Positions 39,033 through 47,200 of a stretch of 64,000 nt of DNA are shown here, in pieces. The notes below the pieces were generated by a model. The model had not been told where the DNA came from and did no database searches. It saw nothing but the letters and a program-made list of their open reading frames with translations. Both the position numbers and the translations under genes were made by a program. Origin of the DNA: Streptococcus alactolyticus (GTDB lineage Bacteria; Bacillota; Bacilli; Lactobacillales; Streptococcaceae); assembly GCF_012277075.1 (NCBI RefSeq), contig NZ_JAAXMT010000005.1, forward strand, positions 536,008-600,007, given 5' to 3'. Every line of letters starts with the position of its first letter. Position 1 is the first letter of the stretch.

Positions 39033-41192
39033 ATGAGTTTAAAAAATCTTGGCGATGTGTCTTATTTCCGCCTAAACAATGAAATTAACCGACCTATCAA
39101 TGGTCAAATTCCTCTTCACAAAGATAGAGAAGCTCTCGAAGCCTTCTTTCGTGAAAATGTCATTCCAAACACCATGGCTTTTGATTCCATTACGGCTAAA
39201 ATCCGCTATTTGATTGACAATGACTACATCGAAGCGGCTTTTATCGGCAAATACACACCGGAATTTATTGAGGCCTTAGCCAAAGACTTGCAAGCACAAC
39301 ACTTCCAATTCAAATCATTCATGGCTGCCTACAAGTTTTACCAACAATATGCCTTAAAAACCAACGATGGCACACAATACCTTGAAAGCATCGAAGACCG
39401 TGTCTTGTTTAACGCCCTTTATTTTGCAGATGGCGATGAAGCTTTAGCGCGCGATTTGGCCACAGAAATGATTCACCAACGTTACCAGCCTGCTACACCA
39501 TCTTTCTTAAATGCTGGACGTAGCCGTCGCGGTGAATTTGTGTCTTGCTTTTTGATTTCGGTCACTGATGACATGAATTCCATTGGGCGTTCTATCAATT
39601 CAGCTTTGCAATTGTCACGTATCGGAGGTGGTGTGGGCATTAGCCTCTCAAACCTTCGTGAAGCTGGCGCGCCAATCAAGGGTTATGAAGGCGCAGCATC
39701 TGGAGTTGTTCCTGTCATGAAACTTTTTGAAGACAGTTTCTCTTATTCTAACCAATTGGGGCAACGTCAAGGTGCTGGTGCAGTGTATTTGGATGTCTTT
39801 CATCCAGACATCATGGCTTTTCTATCGACTAAAAAAGAAAATGCTGATGAAAAAGTGCGTGTTAAGACCCTTTCACTAGGTATCACCGTCCCTGATAAAT
39901 TTTACGAATTAGCTCGTAACAACGACGATATGTACCTCTTTAGCCCTTACAGCGTTGAGCGTGAATACGGTGTGCCATATAGCTATGTGGACATTACAGC
40001 CGAATACGATAACATGGTGGCAAACCCTAATATCGTCAAAACCAAAATTAAGGCACGTGATTTGGAAACTGAAGTCTCAAAATTGCAACAAGAATCAGGC
40101 TACCCTTATGTGGTCAATATTGACACCGCTAACCGTACCAACCCAATTGACGGTAAAATCATCATGTCTAACTTGTGCTCTGAGGTCCTTCAAGTGCAAA
40201 CACCAAGTGAGATTAACGATGCTCAGGAATACGTTAAAATGGGAACAGATATCTCATGTAACCTTGGGTCAACCAACGTGGTCAACATGATGACTTCACC
40301 TGATTTTGGACGCTCTATTAAGGCAATGACACGCGCCTTGACCTTCGTATCAGATACATCATCTATCGAAGCTGTTCCAACCATCAAAAACGGCAATGAC
40401 CAAGCACACACCTTTGGACTTGGTGCCATGGGCTTACACACTTACCTCGCCCAACACCACATTCACTACGGTAGCCCCGAATCGATCGAATTTACCAACA
40501 TCTACTTCATGTTGTTGAACTATTGGACCTTGGTCGAATCAAATAACATTGCTCGTGAACGCCAGCAAACCTTTGTCGGTTTTGACAAATCAGCTTACGC
40601 TGACGGTAGCTATTTTGATAAATACATCACAGGAAAATACGTGCCAACTTCTGACCGTGTGAAAGACTTGTTTGCAGACCACTTCATCCCTAGCGGTCAA
40701 GATTGGGCTAAACTGCGTGATGCGGTCATGGCAGATGGGCTTTACCACCAAAACCGTTTAGCCGTTGCACCAAATGGGTCTATTTCTTACATCAACGATG
40801 TGTCAGCGTCCCTTCACCCCATTACCCAACGTATCGAAGAACGCCAGGAAAAGAAAATTGGTAAAATCTACTACCCTGCTGCTGGACTTTCAACCGATAC
40901 CATTCCTTATTACACATCTGCATACGATATGGATATGCGAAAAGTCATTGATGTCTATGCAGCCGCAACCGAACACGTTGACCAAGGCTTGTCATTGACC
41001 TTGTTCTTGCGCAGCGACATTCCTCAAGGACTCTATGAGTGGAAAACGCAAAGCAAGCAAACCACACGTGATTTGTCCATTTTACGCCACTATGCCTTTA
41101 ACAAAGGACTCAAATCTATCTACTACATTCGTACCTTTACCGATGATGGAGACGAAGTTGGCGCTAACCAATGCGAATCATGTACGATTTAA
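39033..41192 (+). CDS. nrdE: Class Ib ribonucleoside-diphosphate reductase alpha subunit NrdE
   Basis: 719 residues. It reduces ribonucleoside diphosphates to deoxyribonucleotides together with NrdF. Active-site blocks are GEFVSCFLISVTDDMNSIG (substrate-site Cys), IIMSNLCSEVL (thiyl radical Cys region), NLGSTNVVNM, and the C-terminal redox pair GANQCESCTI. There is no N-terminal ATP cone long enough for the overall activity site, as usual for class Ib. No convincing SD precedes the ATG (39033); nearest AGG is 16 bases away. Confidence 0.96.
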   Translation: MSLKNLGDVSYFRLNNEINRPINGQIPLHKDREALEAFFRENVIPNTMAFDSITAKIRYLIDNDYIEAAFIGKYTPEFIEALAKDLQAQHFQFKSFMAAYKFYQQYALKTNDGTQYLESIEDRVLFNALYFADGDEALARDLATEMIHQRYQPATPSFLNAGRSRRGEFVSCFLISVTDDMNSIGRSINSALQLSRIGGGVGISLSNLREAGAPIKGYEGAASGVVPVMKLFEDSFSYSNQLGQRQGAGAVYLDVFHPDIMAFLSTKKENADEKVRVKTLSLGITVPDKFYELARNNDDMYLFSPYSVEREYGVPYSYVDITAEYDNMVANPNIVKTKIKARDLETEVSKLQQESGYPYVVNIDTANRTNPIDGKIIMSNLCSEVLQVQTPSEINDAQEYVKMGTDISCNLGSTNVVNMMTSPDFGRSIKAMTRALTFVSDTSSIEAVPTIKNGNDQAHTFGLGAMGLHTYLAQHHIHYGSPESIEFTNIYFMLLNYWTLVESNNIARERQQTFVGFDKSAYADGSYFDKYITGKYVPTSDRVKDLFADHFIPSGQDWAKLRDAVMADGLYHQNRLAVAPNGSISYINDVSASLHPITQRIEERQEKKIGKIYYPAAGLSTDTIPYYTSAYDMDMRKVIDVYAAATEHVDQGLSLTLFLRSDIPQGLYEWKTQSKQTTRDLSILRHYAFNKGLKSIYYIRTFTDDGDEVGANQCESCTI

Positions 41193-41237
41193 GGCAAAAA
41201 CTTAATACCCTACCTTTTGCTACACGAGGAGAATAAC

Positions 41238-42200
41238 ATGTCACAAACTTATTATAAAGCGATTAACTGGAATGAAATCGAGGACGTCATTGACAAATCC
41301 ACTTGGGAAAAATTGACCGAACAATTTTGGCTAGATACCCGCATTCCTTTATCAAATGACCTTGATGACTGGCGTCAATTGTCTGAACAAGAAAAAGACT
41401 TGGTAGGCAAGGTCTTTGGAGGTCTTACCCTACTTGATACCATGCAATCTGAATCTGGAGTAGAAGCTATTCGAGCAGATGTGCGCACACCGCATGAAGA
41501 AGCTGTCCTCAACAACATTCAATTCATGGAATCTGTCCACGCCAAATCTTACTCATCGATTTTCTCAACACTCAACACCAAATCAGAAATCGAAGCCATT
41601 TTTGAGTGGACTAACAACAACGAATACTTGCAAAAGAAAGCCAAAATCATCAACGATATTTATGAAAACGGCGATGCCTTGCAAAAGAAAGTAGCCTCTA
41701 CTTTTCTGGAAACATTCTTGTTTTATTCAGGATTTTTCACACCTCTTTACTACCTTGGCAATAACAAATTAGCCAATGTGGCTGAAATTATCAAACTGAT
41801 TATTCGTGACGAATCTGTTCACGGTACTTATATCGGTTACAAATTCCAGCTTGGTTTCAATGAATTATCAGAAGACGAACAAGATGCTTTTCGTGAGTGG
41901 ATGTATGACTTGCTCTACCAGCTCTACGAAAATGAAGAAAATTACACCAGATCCCTCTATGACGCTGTGGGATGGACAGATGAGGTCTTGACCTTCTTAC
42001 GTTACAATGCCAACAAGGCCTTGATGAATCTCGGACAAGACCCACTTTTCCCTGATACTGCGGACGATGTCAATCCAATCGTCATGAACGGTATTTCAAC
42101 GGGGACGTCTAACCACGATTTCTTTAGTCAAGTCGGAAATGGTTACTTGCTTGGTACCGTGGAAGCCATGCAGGATGACGACTACAACTACGGACTTTAA
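41238..42200 (+). CDS. nrdF: Class Ib ribonucleoside-diphosphate reductase beta subunit NrdF
   Basis: 320 residues from MSQTYYKAINWNEIED. It carries the dimetal-tyrosyl radical. Metal ligands fit FGGLTLLDTMQS (Asp), NIQFMESVHAKSYSSIF (Glu and His) and LIIRDESVHGTYIGYKF (Glu, His); the radical tyrosine is in the YSSIF region. The frame is open seven codons further, but GAGGAGAA six bases before 41238 sets the start. Last gene of the operon, ending at a good terminator. Confidence 0.96.
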   Translation: MSQTYYKAINWNEIEDVIDKSTWEKLTEQFWLDTRIPLSNDLDDWRQLSEQEKDLVGKVFGGLTLLDTMQSESGVEAIRADVRTPHEEAVLNNIQFMESVHAKSYSSIFSTLNTKSEIEAIFEWTNNNEYLQKKAKIINDIYENGDALQKKVASTFLETFLFYSGFFTPLYYLGNNKLANVAEIIKLIIRDESVHGTYIGYKFQLGFNELSEDEQDAFREWMYDLLYQLYENEENYTRSLYDAVGWTDEVLTFLRYNANKALMNLGQDPLFPDTADDVNPIVMNGISTGTSNHDFFSQVGNGYLLGTVEAMQDDDYNYGL

Positions 42201-42208
42201 TCCTTTTG

Positions 42209-42240
42209 AAAAGAGAGCAGGAAAACTGTTCTCTTTTTAC
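42209..42240 (+). terminator. Terminator of nrdHEF
   Basis: AAAAGAGAGCAG pairs with CTGTTCTCTTTT (one G-U), then TTAC. Just after the nrdF stop. Confidence 0.85.
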
Positions 42241-42310
42241 TTGCTTCAAAGGCTTTGTAGCTGCTACCATCTGCAATAACGATTTCGTGATGCATTTTTA
42301 CCGAAATAAG

Positions 42311-42316
42311 GTATAA
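42311..42316 (+). promoter_or_regulatory. -10 box of the immunity-like gene
   Basis: TATAAT at 42311-42316 within AAGGTATAATG, with an SD GAGGGG about 10 bases before the TTG start. Confidence 0.5.
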
Positions 42317-42341
42317 TGAACATTAGAGGGGTGGTGTTAGC

Positions 42342-42653
42342 TTGTTTATGAACAAACGACGCAAGAGGAAGCGCCAGATATTTTATCATCATATTGAGTT
42401 GGTTTATAATAATCCTACTCTGGTCATTAGTGAAGAGCTGCGTCAAGCCCTTTTAAACAGTGCCTCAGGACTTGAAAAGGGCGATTCCATAGCCTACTTG
42501 GCTTACCGATTGTATCCTTTTGTTTGTGATGAGATCTTACACCGAAAAGCCAATCGCAACGATGAATTGCTTGTTTTAAAGAAATATTTGGAAAGAAAGC
42601 GTTGGAGATACTACTGGGGAGTTATTTTACAAGTAGCTTTTACCAATCATTAG
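42342..42653 (+). CDS. Small protein resembling bacteriocin immunity proteins (EntA-immunity type)
   Basis: 103 residues. A very basic N-terminus (NKRRKRKRQIFYHH) is followed by what looks like a small helical bundle: IELVYNNPTLVISEELRQAL, LEKGDSIAYLAYRLYPFV, LLVLKKYLERKRW. That spacing of helices and the 'NNP..ISEELRQALL' opening recall EntA_Immun proteins, which protect producers against class IIa bacteriocins. There is no bacteriocin gene beside it, so it would be an orphan. The start is TTG (42342) with GAGGGG ten bases upstream, or ATG 42348. The family call is tentative. Confidence 0.5.
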   Translation: MFMNKRRKRKRQIFYHHIELVYNNPTLVISEELRQALLNSASGLEKGDSIAYLAYRLYPFVCDEILHRKANRNDELLVLKKYLERKRWRYYWGVILQVAFTNH

Positions 42654-42673
42654 GCGAGGGCTGTTAAGAATGC

Positions 42674-42703
42674 TTGACAAGAATGGCGCTTTCATGATAG
42701 ACT
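42674..42703 (+). promoter_or_regulatory. thiT promoter
   Basis: TTGACA (42674-42679), 18-nt spacer, TAGACT (42698-42703) with a TG extension, immediately upstream of the TPP riboswitch. Confidence 0.65.
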
Positions 42704-42716
42704 AAAGGCAATTGAA

Positions 42717-42799
42717 TCACAAAGGAGTGCTTAAGGCTGAGATCGCAAATGCGAAATCCTGATCACCTGATCTCGTTAGGACGAGCGTAGGGATTGTGA
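42717..42799 (+). ncRNA. TPP riboswitch (THI element)
   Basis: TCACAA at the 5' side pairs with TTGTGA at the 3' side as P1. Inside are the conserved GGCTGAGAT and CACCTGATCTCGTTAGGACGAGCGTAGGGA stretches, quoted in parts: CCTGATCT and GCGTAGGGA. These are the hallmark pyrimidine- and pyrophosphate-sensing loops. It controls thiT below. Confidence 0.95.
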
Positions 42800-42848
42800 C
42801 ATGTGTTAATAAAACTTTGTTTTGAATAACCTGTGCAATAAATCAGAA

Positions 42849-42881
42849 AAAAGCTCCTTTGTTGTGAAAGGAGCTTTTTTA
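42849..42881 (+). promoter_or_regulatory. thiT expression hairpin holding the SD
   Basis: AAAAGCTCCTTT pairs with AAAGGAGCTTTT around a 6-nt loop, followed by a T-run that ends two bases before the thiT ATG. The 3' arm contains the SD AAAGGAG. The hairpin can thus act both as terminator and as SD sequesterer under the TPP riboswitch. Confidence 0.75.
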
Positions 42882-43448
42882 ATGTCATCCAAACGTTTTA
42901 GATTGTCTATCTTGGTCGAAACGGCTCTTGTTGCTGCTTTTGCCATGGCCTTGTCTTACATTCCTGATTTTGCTAGCTGGTTTAGTCCTTCTTTTGGTGC
43001 TATTCCCTTGGTGCTTTTTTCCCTACGACGTGGGCCAAAATACGGCATTTTAGCGGGAACCATTTGGGGCTTGCTGCACTTTATTTTGGGGAAGGTTTGG
43101 TATTTATCCGTTTCGCAAGTGGTTATTGAATACCTCTTTGCCTTTGCTTCAATGGGACTAGCAGGCTTTTTCGCGGCGCCTTTCCAAAAAGCTTTAAGAC
43201 AGGAACACAAGGGACGTGCTTTGATTTATGCCAGCTTAGGAGGCTGTCTAGCTGTTTTTGTCCGCTACTTTTGGCATTTTCTTGCAGGCTTTCTTTTTTG
43301 GGGTAGCTATGCTCCCAAAGGCATGTCCCCTTATATGTACTCCCTCACCGTCAATGGCACTGCTGGCCTTTTGACGCTAGTCTTTCTTATCCTAACCTTT
43401 GCCATCATCATCCCCACCCAAGGGAAATTGTTCTTGGTTAGACATTAA
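42882..43448 (+). CDS. thiT: Thiamine ECF transporter S component ThiT
   Basis: 188 residues from MSSKRFRLSILVETALVAAF. It is the thiamine-binding membrane subunit of an ECF transporter. Six hydrophobic segments are seen, with the binding-site signature GTIWGLLHFILGKVWYLSVSQVVIEY (in parts GLLHFILGK and WYLSVSQ) and YFWHFLAGFLFWG. The frame is open 20 codons upstream, but that section is the regulatory hairpin; the SD inside the hairpin fixes the ATG at 42882. The TPP riboswitch upstream confirms the substrate. Confidence 0.95.
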   Translation: MSSKRFRLSILVETALVAAFAMALSYIPDFASWFSPSFGAIPLVLFSLRRGPKYGILAGTIWGLLHFILGKVWYLSVSQVVIEYLFAFASMGLAGFFAAPFQKALRQEHKGRALIYASLGGCLAVFVRYFWHFLAGFLFWGSYAPKGMSPYMYSLTVNGTAGLLTLVFLILTFAIIIPTQGKLFLVRH

Positions 43449-43482
43449 ACCAGCCTGAGTTCCTTGCTCAAGCTGGTTTTTC
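43447..43482 (+). terminator. Terminator of thiT
   Basis: AAACCAGCCTGAG pairs with CTCAAGCTGGTTT (one mismatch), followed by TTCTAGTTTTT. Touches the thiT stop. Confidence 0.85.
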
Positions 43483-43512
43483 TAGTTTTTGTTAAAACTA
43501 ATCGTCTAATTG

Positions 43513-44070
43513 TTAAATGAGGGCAATCAGTTGTTTGGCGTGGTCTTTAGATTTGGCTAGAATTTCTTGTGCCTTGTCAGCATCTTGACGTAGTGAATAA
43601 GACACATCGTGTGTGACAATGTGTCCAAGATAATTCAGCTGAGTGAGTTTTGCCGTCAAGCGAATGGGTGCTAACAAATCCTCGATGCTGGTGCCTGATT
43701 CTGCCTGATAAGCTGCCTCGCCAGCTCCAGTGGTCAAGGATGCAATCACATACTTGCCCTTTAAAGCATCCCCAGAAGCACCATGAGAAAAGCCGTGCAC
43801 AAAGACCTTTTCAAGCCATTTTTGCAATAAAGACGGCACCGCATACCAATACAGTGGGTACTGAAAAACAATCACATCTACCTGACGCAATTTTTCCTGC
43901 TCGGCTGCTACATCGATTTGATAATCAGGATACAAGTCACTCAAAATATCCAATTCCACTTCTGGAAGTGCTTGTTTGACTTCAGCCAAAATGCTTTTGT
44001 TAACCAAAAAAGAGTTTCTTTTGAGAAAAATTCTTTTTCTAGTCGAAAATATCAGTAAGAATGGCAACAC
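43513..44070 (-). CDS. NAD(P)H-dependent oxidoreductase, flavodoxin-like, 5'-truncated
   Basis: The conserved part (about 165 residues) begins NSFLVNKSILAEVKQAL and carries VIVFQYPLYWYAVPSLLQKWLE, the quinone reductase / KefF-like signature. Homologues begin with a beta strand and an SHP...S flavin-phosphate loop about 11 residues before NKSIL. Here that segment is missing; the upstream frame instead reads through the end of argD and its AT-rich terminator. A TTG (44005-44007) is the nearest later start, and it has no SD. The gene is probably a decayed or non-expressed remnant. The coordinate given is the longest open frame. Confidence 0.6.
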   Translation of the reverse strand: MLPFLLIFSTRKRIFLKRNSFLVNKSILAEVKQALPEVELDILSDLYPDYQIDVAAEQEKLRQVDVIVFQYPLYWYAVPSLLQKWLEKVFVHGFSHGASGDALKGKYVIASLTTGAGEAAYQAESGTSIEDLLAPIRLTAKLTQLNYLGHIVTHDVSYSLRQDADKAQEILAKSKDHAKQLIALI

Positions 44071-45169
44071 CTTCGTCTATTTTTTCTTTGGTCAGAGTCA
44101 ATGGTGGCAAAAGGCGAATAACGTTGCTGCCTGCCGTTAAGACAATCAAACCCTGTTCACGTGCTTGGATTACCAAGTCAGTAAGATTTTCCGTTGTTTC
44201 AATCCCAATCATGCAACCCAAGCCACGAATGTCAGTCACTTTTGCATTTTCAGCTAAGGCTTTCTGCAAGGCAGTTTGTAAATACTGCCCTTTTTCAAGA
44301 ACATGTGGCAAAAAGTCTTCTGCCAACATGACATCAAGAACGCTTGAGGCTGCTGCCATGACTAGTTTATTGCCTCCAAAGGTAGAACCGTGACTGCCAT
44401 AAGAAAAAGCCCCCCCAAATTTCGCCTTGCCCAGCATAGCACCAACAGGAACACCATTTCCCAAACCTTTGGCGAGGGTGACAATGTCAGGTTCAATGCC
44501 ATAATGTTCAAAAGCGTAAAGCTTGCCCGTACGTCCCATGCCCGTCTGAACCTCATCAACAATGAACAAGATGTCATTTTCCTGACAAAATGCGCTCAAG
44601 GCAGTGATAAAGGCAGGGTCTGCTGGACGCACGCCAGATTCTCCCTGAACCAATTCCAGCATGACGGCAGCAGTGTCGCTGGTCACCAAATCTTTCACGC
44701 TGTCCAAATCATTGTAAATGGCATAGCTAAAATGCGGCACACCATCTCCAAAGCCTGTTTTGATTTTGTCTTGGCCTGTTGCGGACATGGCGCCATAGGT
44801 CCGACCGTGAAAAGACTGCACAAAACTGATAATGCCTTGCTTGCCAGTTGCCTTACGGGCTAGTTTGATAGCAGCCTCATTGGCTTCTGCTCCGCTATTG
44901 GCAAAAAAGGCCAAATAATCCCTATCGCCAATCAACTTACTGGCGACCTCTTCTTGCAGATAGTTTTCATATAAATTAGGCGTGTGCCAAATATCTTGAG
45001 CCTGCTTGAGCAATGCCGCCTGTACAGTAGGGTGAAAACCAAGATTAGTCACACCGATTCCTGATGAAAAGTCCAAATAAGCCTTGCCCTCTTGGTCAAA
45101 GAGATAATTGTCCTTTGCCTTGACAAATTCAATCGCTGCGCGTTTGTAATTTTGAAATAGTTTCGTCAT
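44039..45169 (-). CDS. argD: Acetylornithine aminotransferase
   Basis: 376 residues. PLP enzyme that makes N-acetylornithine from the semialdehyde and glutamate. Signatures are FFANSGAEANEAAIKLARK, SFHGRTYGAMSATGQ, LFIVDEVQTGMGRTGKLYAFEHYG (PLP Asp) and TLAKGLGNGVPVGAMLG with the PLP lysine. Last gene of argC-J-B-D, 23 bases after argB. A weak AT-rich hairpin with a T-run follows the stop. Confidence 0.95.
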   Translation of the reverse strand: MTKLFQNYKRAAIEFVKAKDNYLFDQEGKAYLDFSSGIGVTNLGFHPTVQAALLKQAQDIWHTPNLYENYLQEEVASKLIGDRDYLAFFANSGAEANEAAIKLARKATGKQGIISFVQSFHGRTYGAMSATGQDKIKTGFGDGVPHFSYAIYNDLDSVKDLVTSDTAAVMLELVQGESGVRPADPAFITALSAFCQENDILFIVDEVQTGMGRTGKLYAFEHYGIEPDIVTLAKGLGNGVPVGAMLGKAKFGGAFSYGSHGSTFGGNKLVMAAASSVLDVMLAEDFLPHVLEKGQYLQTALQKALAENAKVTDIRGLGCMIGIETTENLTDLVIQAREQGLIVLTAGSNVIRLLPPLTLTKEKIDEGVAILTDIFD

Positions 45170-45192
45170 CCTTGTCCCCTCATCAATCTAAC

Positions 45193-45927
45193 CTAGCAGA
45201 CTATGGATGTGCCTGCCCGCAAATTATCGCCAATCAAAACCTCACCAACACCTGCCAGGACTGTCTTGACCGCTGATTCAATCTTTGGAATCATCCCACC
45301 TGTGATGACTCCTTTATCAATTTTTTCTTGAAAATCAGTGGATGACAAGTGATCAAGCACCGCACCATTTTCCAAAACTCCTTTGACATCTGTCATCAGC
45401 ACCAATTTTTCAGCCCCAAGAGCAACGGCAATGGCTGTCGCTAGGTAATCCGCATTGATATTGAGCATCTTACCATCCTTAGAAAAACCAATAGAAGCTA
45501 GAACTGGCAACATCTGATCTGCCAACATTTGCTCCAAAATCTCTGTCTCGATGTGCGACACATTGCCCACATAACCATAAGTCGCCTTGTCCAAGAAATC
45601 TGCCTGTACCACTTTTGGCATATTTGACAAAAGTTGGACGCTATCTAGCGACGATTGGTTCAATTTTTTCACCAAATTGGCACCGACGATTTTCAACAGG
45701 GCATAGCTAACCAGTTTCATATCTGATTGTCTGGTCACGCGCAAGCCATTTTTCTTGGTAATGGGCACGTGTTCTTCTTCCATGAGTTGGTTGATGGCAA
45801 AACCGCCACCGTGGACGATAACCACTTGCTTGTTTTCAGCCTTCCACTGCTTGATTTGCTGAATGAATTCTTGTGATAGGTGCTGACTGGAAACACCTCC
45901 GATTTTAATGACAATGACATGTTCCAT
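45193..45927 (-). CDS. argB: Acetylglutamate kinase
   Basis: 244 residues, the short class. It phosphorylates N-acetylglutamate. VIKIGGVSSQHLSQ at the start (ATP lysine), VIVHGGGFAINQLM (GGG substrate loop) and LNINADYLATAIAVALGAEKLV (NADxxA) are standard. It lacks the N-terminal helix tied to arginine feedback in the longer class. Ten bases separate it from argJ. SD AAGGGG upstream. Confidence 0.95.
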   Translation of the reverse strand: MEHVIVIKIGGVSSQHLSQEFIQQIKQWKAENKQVVIVHGGGFAINQLMEEEHVPITKKNGLRVTRQSDMKLVSYALLKIVGANLVKKLNQSSLDSVQLLSNMPKVVQADFLDKATYGYVGNVSHIETEILEQMLADQMLPVLASIGFSKDGKMLNINADYLATAIAVALGAEKLVLMTDVKGVLENGAVLDHLSSTDFQEKIDKGVITGGMIPKIESAVKTVLAGVGEVLIGDNLRAGTSIVC

Positions 45928-45937
45928 AAACTTCCCC

Positions 45938-47131
45938 TTATGTCCGATACAAAGCGTTAATTTTCACATAATCATAGGATAAATCACAACCCCAAGCCTT
46001 TCCAGTTGCCTCACCCGAATGCAAATCCACCGTGATACAAATAACCTCTTCATGCATGATGTCTTGCATTTTCTCGGCATCAAAGGCCACAGGACCTGAG
46101 CCTAGCATGACTGGCACATCTCCTAAAGTAATATCAATGTTGTCAACAGGGACATCGACCCCCGCATAACCAAGCGCTGCTAAAATACGTCCCCAATTAG
46201 GATCCTCGCCGAAAATAGCCGTTTTCACAAGACTTGAGCCCACCACACTTTTAGCCATCATTCGTGCGTCAAAGGTGTTAGGAGCGTGTTTTACCACAAC
46301 TTCAATGAGTTTGCTTGCGCCTTCACCGTCCTTGGCAATTTTCTTAGCAAGTTCTTGCATCACGTAGTGGAGCATGGCCGAGAACTTCTCAAATTCGGCT
46401 GTGTCAGGCAAGATTTCGTCATTGAGCGTACAGCCATTAGCCAAGACCAAGACCATATCATTGGTTGAGGTATCACCGTCCACTGTGATTTGATTGAACG
46501 TTGTTTCCACATTTTGACTAAGCGCTAACTGCAAGGTCTCACTGGAAATATTGGCATCACACGTGATAAAGGCTAGCATAGTTGCCATATTGGGATGAAT
46601 CATACCCGAGCCCTTAGCCACACCTGCCATGGTGACTTCGTCACGCCCAAATTGTTCCGTCACGGCAACAGTTTTGACGACTGTATCCGTTGTTAGAATG
46701 GCTTTTGAAAAATCATCCGCATTGCCATTGACCACCAATTTAGACAATCCTGTTTTGAGCGTGTCCATTGGCAACAAATCACCGATGACACCTGTTGAAG
46801 CTACCCCCACCAAATCAGGCTCAACCCCCAATTTATTAGCTGTCCATTGCTGCATGGTGTAGGCATCTTCCATGCCTTGCACCCCCGTACAAGAATTGGC
46901 CACACCCGAATTGACCACGATGGCTTTCATTTTTTGAGCTTTTTTCACCGATTGACGTGTCACAATCAAAGGGGCTGCAATCACTTTATTGGTCGTGTAA
47001 ACACCTGCCACACTGGCTGGGACTTCTGACACAATCCACCCAAAATCCATTTTTCTTTTCTTAAACCCTGCGTGCAAGCCATCTGCCGAAAAACCAAGCG
47101 GGCTTGCAATATTGCCTTCAATCACTTTCAT
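45938..47131 (-). CDS. argJ: Bifunctional ornithine acetyltransferase / N-acetylglutamate synthase
   Basis: 397 residues from MKVIEGNIASPLGFSADG. It recycles the acetyl group from acetylornithine to glutamate. The self-cleavage site is GSGMIHPNMATMLAFITCDA, where the Thr of MATMLAF becomes the nucleophile of the beta chain; VDGDTSTNDMV is also conserved. A GTG three codons upstream is in frame, but AGGTGATTAGG favours the ATG at 47129-47131. It follows argC after a 69-base gap without a terminator. Confidence 0.95.
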   Translation of the reverse strand: MKVIEGNIASPLGFSADGLHAGFKKRKMDFGWIVSEVPASVAGVYTTNKVIAAPLIVTRQSVKKAQKMKAIVVNSGVANSCTGVQGMEDAYTMQQWTANKLGVEPDLVGVASTGVIGDLLPMDTLKTGLSKLVVNGNADDFSKAILTTDTVVKTVAVTEQFGRDEVTMAGVAKGSGMIHPNMATMLAFITCDANISSETLQLALSQNVETTFNQITVDGDTSTNDMVLVLANGCTLNDEILPDTAEFEKFSAMLHYVMQELAKKIAKDGEGASKLIEVVVKHAPNTFDARMMAKSVVGSSLVKTAIFGEDPNWGRILAALGYAGVDVPVDNIDITLGDVPVMLGSGPVAFDAEKMQDIMHEEVICITVDLHSGEATGKAWGCDLSYDYVKINALYRT

Positions 47132-47200
47132 CCTAATCACCTAAAGCTTTAACCACAAGCACAAAGCTTCCTTTTTAAAGCTCCTAACCCTTTCTTTCTA

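Noticed and set aside
47132..47200. Terminator between argC and argJ
   Set aside because: AAGCTTT repeats can form a stem, but no T-run follows; the genes are taken as one operon.
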